From the NCBI GenBank assembly GCA_016937315.1, contig JAFGWD010000279.1:1-6469 (forward strand): DNA of 6,469 nt, read 5' to 3'. Each line of letters starts with the position of its first letter. Within the stretch, counting starts at the first letter, position 1. The stretch comes from Rhodospirillaceae bacterium. GTDB lineage: Bacteria; Pseudomonadota; Alphaproteobacteria; Rhodospirillales; Rhodospirillaceae. The position numbers were made by a program, and so were the translations under genes. The notes beneath the pieces are model-generated. The model was not told where the DNA came from. It was given only the letters and a program-made list of their open reading frames with translations, and ran no database searches. Positions 5,046-6,469 of the stretch are shown here, piece by piece.

Positions 5046-6143
5046 ATGCCAAAGTCAGTCGTGAAGCGGATCGGAATTTTGACCAGTGGCGGCGATTGTG
5101 CGGGCCTGAATGCGGTCATTCGTGCTGTGGTTGCCCGAGCGGTGCGGTCCTATGGCATGGAGGTCATCGGCATTTCGGACGGTAGCCTGGGCTTGATGAT
5201 GCGGCCTATGCAGTACCAAAAGCTTAACCTGGAGGTGTTTTCCGGCACCGTCCTGCGTATGGGCGGAACCATGTTGGGGACCACCAACAAGGGGGATCCC
5301 TTTGCGTTTCCCATGCCGGATGGCACGACGAAGGATCGCTCACAAGATTTTATTGATGGGGTTAAGGAACTGGGGCTCGATGCCTTGCTGGTGATTGGTG
5401 GGGATGGCAGCCTGAGTATCCTGCGGCGACTGTGTCGCCAGGGGAATATCCCGATGATTGGGATTCCAAAGACCATTGATAACGATGTGCCGTTTACGGA
5501 GGCAGCGGTTGGGTTCAACAGTGCGGTGCGTGTGTGTGTTGATGCGCTTGACCATTTGCAACCGACGGCAGCGAGCCATCATCGTGTGATGATTTGCGAG
5601 ATGATGGGGCGCGATGCAGGCCACATTGCCCTGCATTCTGGAATCGCAGGTGGTGCAGATGTTATTCTGATCCCAGAAATTCCCTATACCCTGGATGCGG
5701 TGGTCGCCAAGCTGAAGCAAGTCCATGACGAAGGTCGGCGCCATGCTCTGGTGGTGGTGGCGGAAGGCGTTGCCATGGAGGATGGAGATTCGGCGACGAC
5801 GAAAATGCCTGATGGACAACGTCGTTACGGCGGTATCGGTCACTACCTTAGCGAGGCTCTGTCTCAGCTTATGGATGTTGAGACTCGTGTGACCGTTCTG
5901 GGTCACGTTCAGCGTGGCGGGACGCCGTCGGCGTCTGATCGGGTGTTGGCATCGGCTTTTGGTGTGCATGCCGTCGATTTGGCGGCACGCGGTCGTTTCG
6001 GGCGTATGGTGGCGTGGCGGGATCGTGGCGTTATGGATGTCAATATCGACGATATCGTTGCGGTGGGTGCACGCCAACTTGATCCGCGTGATCCCTTGGT
6101 GCATACGGCACGGGGCCTGGGGACTTACGTTGGTGATTTGTGA
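5046..6143 (+). CDS. pfkA: 6-phosphofructokinase, group III (mixed-substrate) type; ATP or PPi donor unresolved
   Basis: Complete 365-residue PFK-family enzyme, which phosphorylates fructose 6-phosphate to the 1,6-bisphosphate. Motifs in order: GILTSGGDCAGLNA (10-23), GGTMLGTTN (73-81), GGDGS (118-122), PKTIDND (141-147, with Asp145 aligning with the catalytic Asp127 of E. coli PfkA), EMMGRDAGHIAL (185-196), PEIPY (210-214) and GHVQRGGTPSASDR (286-299). Gly121 is the residue usual in ATP enzymes, while Lys142 replaces the Gly of ATP-PFKs and is usual in pyrophosphate enzymes. This Gly/Lys pair is found in both ATP- and PPi-dependent group III proteins, so the donor is not settled. PPi-dependent PFK activity has been reported in Rhodospirillaceae. 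The ATG has a good Shine-Dalgarno. The gene stands alone on its strand and is closed by a strong terminator. Confidence 0.95.
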   Translation: MPKSVVKRIGILTSGGDCAGLNAVIRAVVARAVRSYGMEVIGISDGSLGLMMRPMQYQKLNLEVFSGTVLRMGGTMLGTTNKGDPFAFPMPDGTTKDRSQDFIDGVKELGLDALLVIGGDGSLSILRRLCRQGNIPMIGIPKTIDNDVPFTEAAVGFNSAVRVCVDALDHLQPTAASHHRVMICEMMGRDAGHIALHSGIAGGADVILIPEIPYTLDAVVAKLKQVHDEGRRHALVVVAEGVAMEDGDSATTKMPDGQRRYGGIGHYLSEALSQLMDVETRVTVLGHVQRGGTPSASDRVLASAFGVHAVDLAARGRFGRMVAWRDRGVMDVNIDDIVAVGARQLDPRDPLVHTARGLGTYVGDL

Positions 6144-6175
6144 CGCTAAAACGGCTTGACCAACACGGATACTCT

Positions 6176-6200
6176 GGGGGGGCTTGTCTCCCCCTTTTTT
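6176..6200 (+). terminator. Strong intrinsic terminator of pfkA
   Basis: Seven G (6176-6182) pair with CTCCCCC (6188-6194), a 7-bp stem with one G-U pair and a CTTGT loop. Six T (6195-6200) and ATT follow directly. It begins 33 bases after the pfkA stop. On the minus strand, where the converging GGDEF gene ends, no T tract follows the stem, so it works mainly for pfkA. Confidence 0.9.
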
Positions 6201-6221
6201 ATTGGTTGTGCGTGTGTGGTT

Positions 6222-6469
6222 TTATGGAGTTTGGCTGAACAAAGCGTAGCGATCACGGCCACGGGCTTTGGCTTGGTACATGGCGTCATCTGCCATTTCG
6301 ATCAATCTCAAGGGGGAAAAATCGGTGGCGGGGACCAACGACGCAACGCCCAGGCTGACGGTGACGTGTTTTTCCGTGAGCGAGGCCGGATGTGCGATGT
6401 TGAGGGCTTTGACCGCGTTACGCATTCTCGTGACCACGGCAATCGCACCATATTCATCGGTTTCTGGAA
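6222..6469 (-). CDS. GGDEF-domain protein, C-terminal part (partial; runs off the right edge)
   Basis: The frame is open from the window edge to the TAA at 6224-6222 (81 whole residues). It shows the second half of a GGDEF domain: a PETDEYGAIAVVTRMRNAV helix region, then HVTVSLGVASL (34-44), and the closing LRLIEMADDAMYQAKARGRDRYAL (53-76). GGDEF domains make cyclic di-GMP from two GTP. The catalytic GG(D/E)EF loop and the inhibitory site lie upstream, outside the window, so activity and any sensor domain cannot be judged. The protein ends five residues after the domain (FSQTP), so no EAL domain follows it. The GTG at 6437 is internal, not a start, because the domain continues beyond it. It converges on pfkA, with 78 bases between their stops. 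Confidence 0.9.
   Translation of the reverse strand, partial: PETDEYGAIAVVTRMRNAVKALNIAHPASLTEKHVTVSLGVASLVPATDFSPLRLIEMADDAMYQAKARGRDRYALFSQTP

Noticed and set aside
4910..5119. N-terminal extension of the DUF465 gene
   Set aside because: The extra 70 residues have no family similarity, overlap the start of pfkA and would double the usual family length. ATG codons at 4909 and 4918 fit better.
5340..6104. 254-codon open frame antisense to pfkA
   Set aside because: Low-complexity His/Arg/Thr-rich translation with no family motif; the opposite strand holds intact PFK motifs.
6222..6437. Treating the GGDEF fragment as a complete 71-residue gene from the GTG at 6437
   Set aside because: The frame stays open to the window edge with family-like residues (PETDEYGAIA) upstream, so the gene is truncated by the window, not short.

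Overview
The window looks like a core-genome stretch of an alphaproteobacterium, most likely of the Rhodospirillales type. The reasons are the sequence style of the S21 and DUF465 proteins (RDNNVDQAL and QRLKKRKLGLKDEI), a PntB transhydrogenase subunit, a purE-purK pair and a phosphofructokinase of the PKTIDND type. GC is moderate to high by eye; I did not count it. No tRNA, rRNA, CRISPR array, insertion sequence or phage gene was seen.

Layout. Positions 1-1581 (+) carry the 3' end of the membrane alpha/alpha2 subunit gene and the complete beta subunit gene of the proton-translocating NAD(P) transhydrogenase. This transcript meets rpsU (-) head-on across about 170 bp holding three hairpins, two of which look like terminators, one for each direction. 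From 4909 down to 1753 (-) lie five genes: a small DUF465/YdcH coiled-coil protein, purE, purK, a DedA-family membrane protein and rpsU. purE and purK are a tight operon; the others are separated by 78-200 bp and may have their own promoters or terminators. pfkA (5046-6143, +) diverges from the DUF465 gene and ends in a strong intrinsic terminator. The C-terminal third of a GGDEF-domain protein enters from the right edge on the minus strand.

Functionally this is housekeeping metabolism: NADPH supply (Pnt), the N5-CAIR step of purine synthesis (PurK makes N5-CAIR, PurE rearranges it to CAIR), the fructose-6-phosphate phosphorylation step, a ribosomal protein, a membrane-homeostasis DedA protein and a probable diguanylate-cyclase-type regulator.

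I do not see a new multi-gene system. Three details deserve a second look. rpsU has no ATG, GTG or TTG start and seems to begin at AUA behind a strong GGAGG. PurE carries Arg and Pro where the family has Gly and His in its active-site glycine loop. The phosphofructokinase has the mixed Gly/Lys donor-site signature, which leaves ATP versus pyrophosphate use open.
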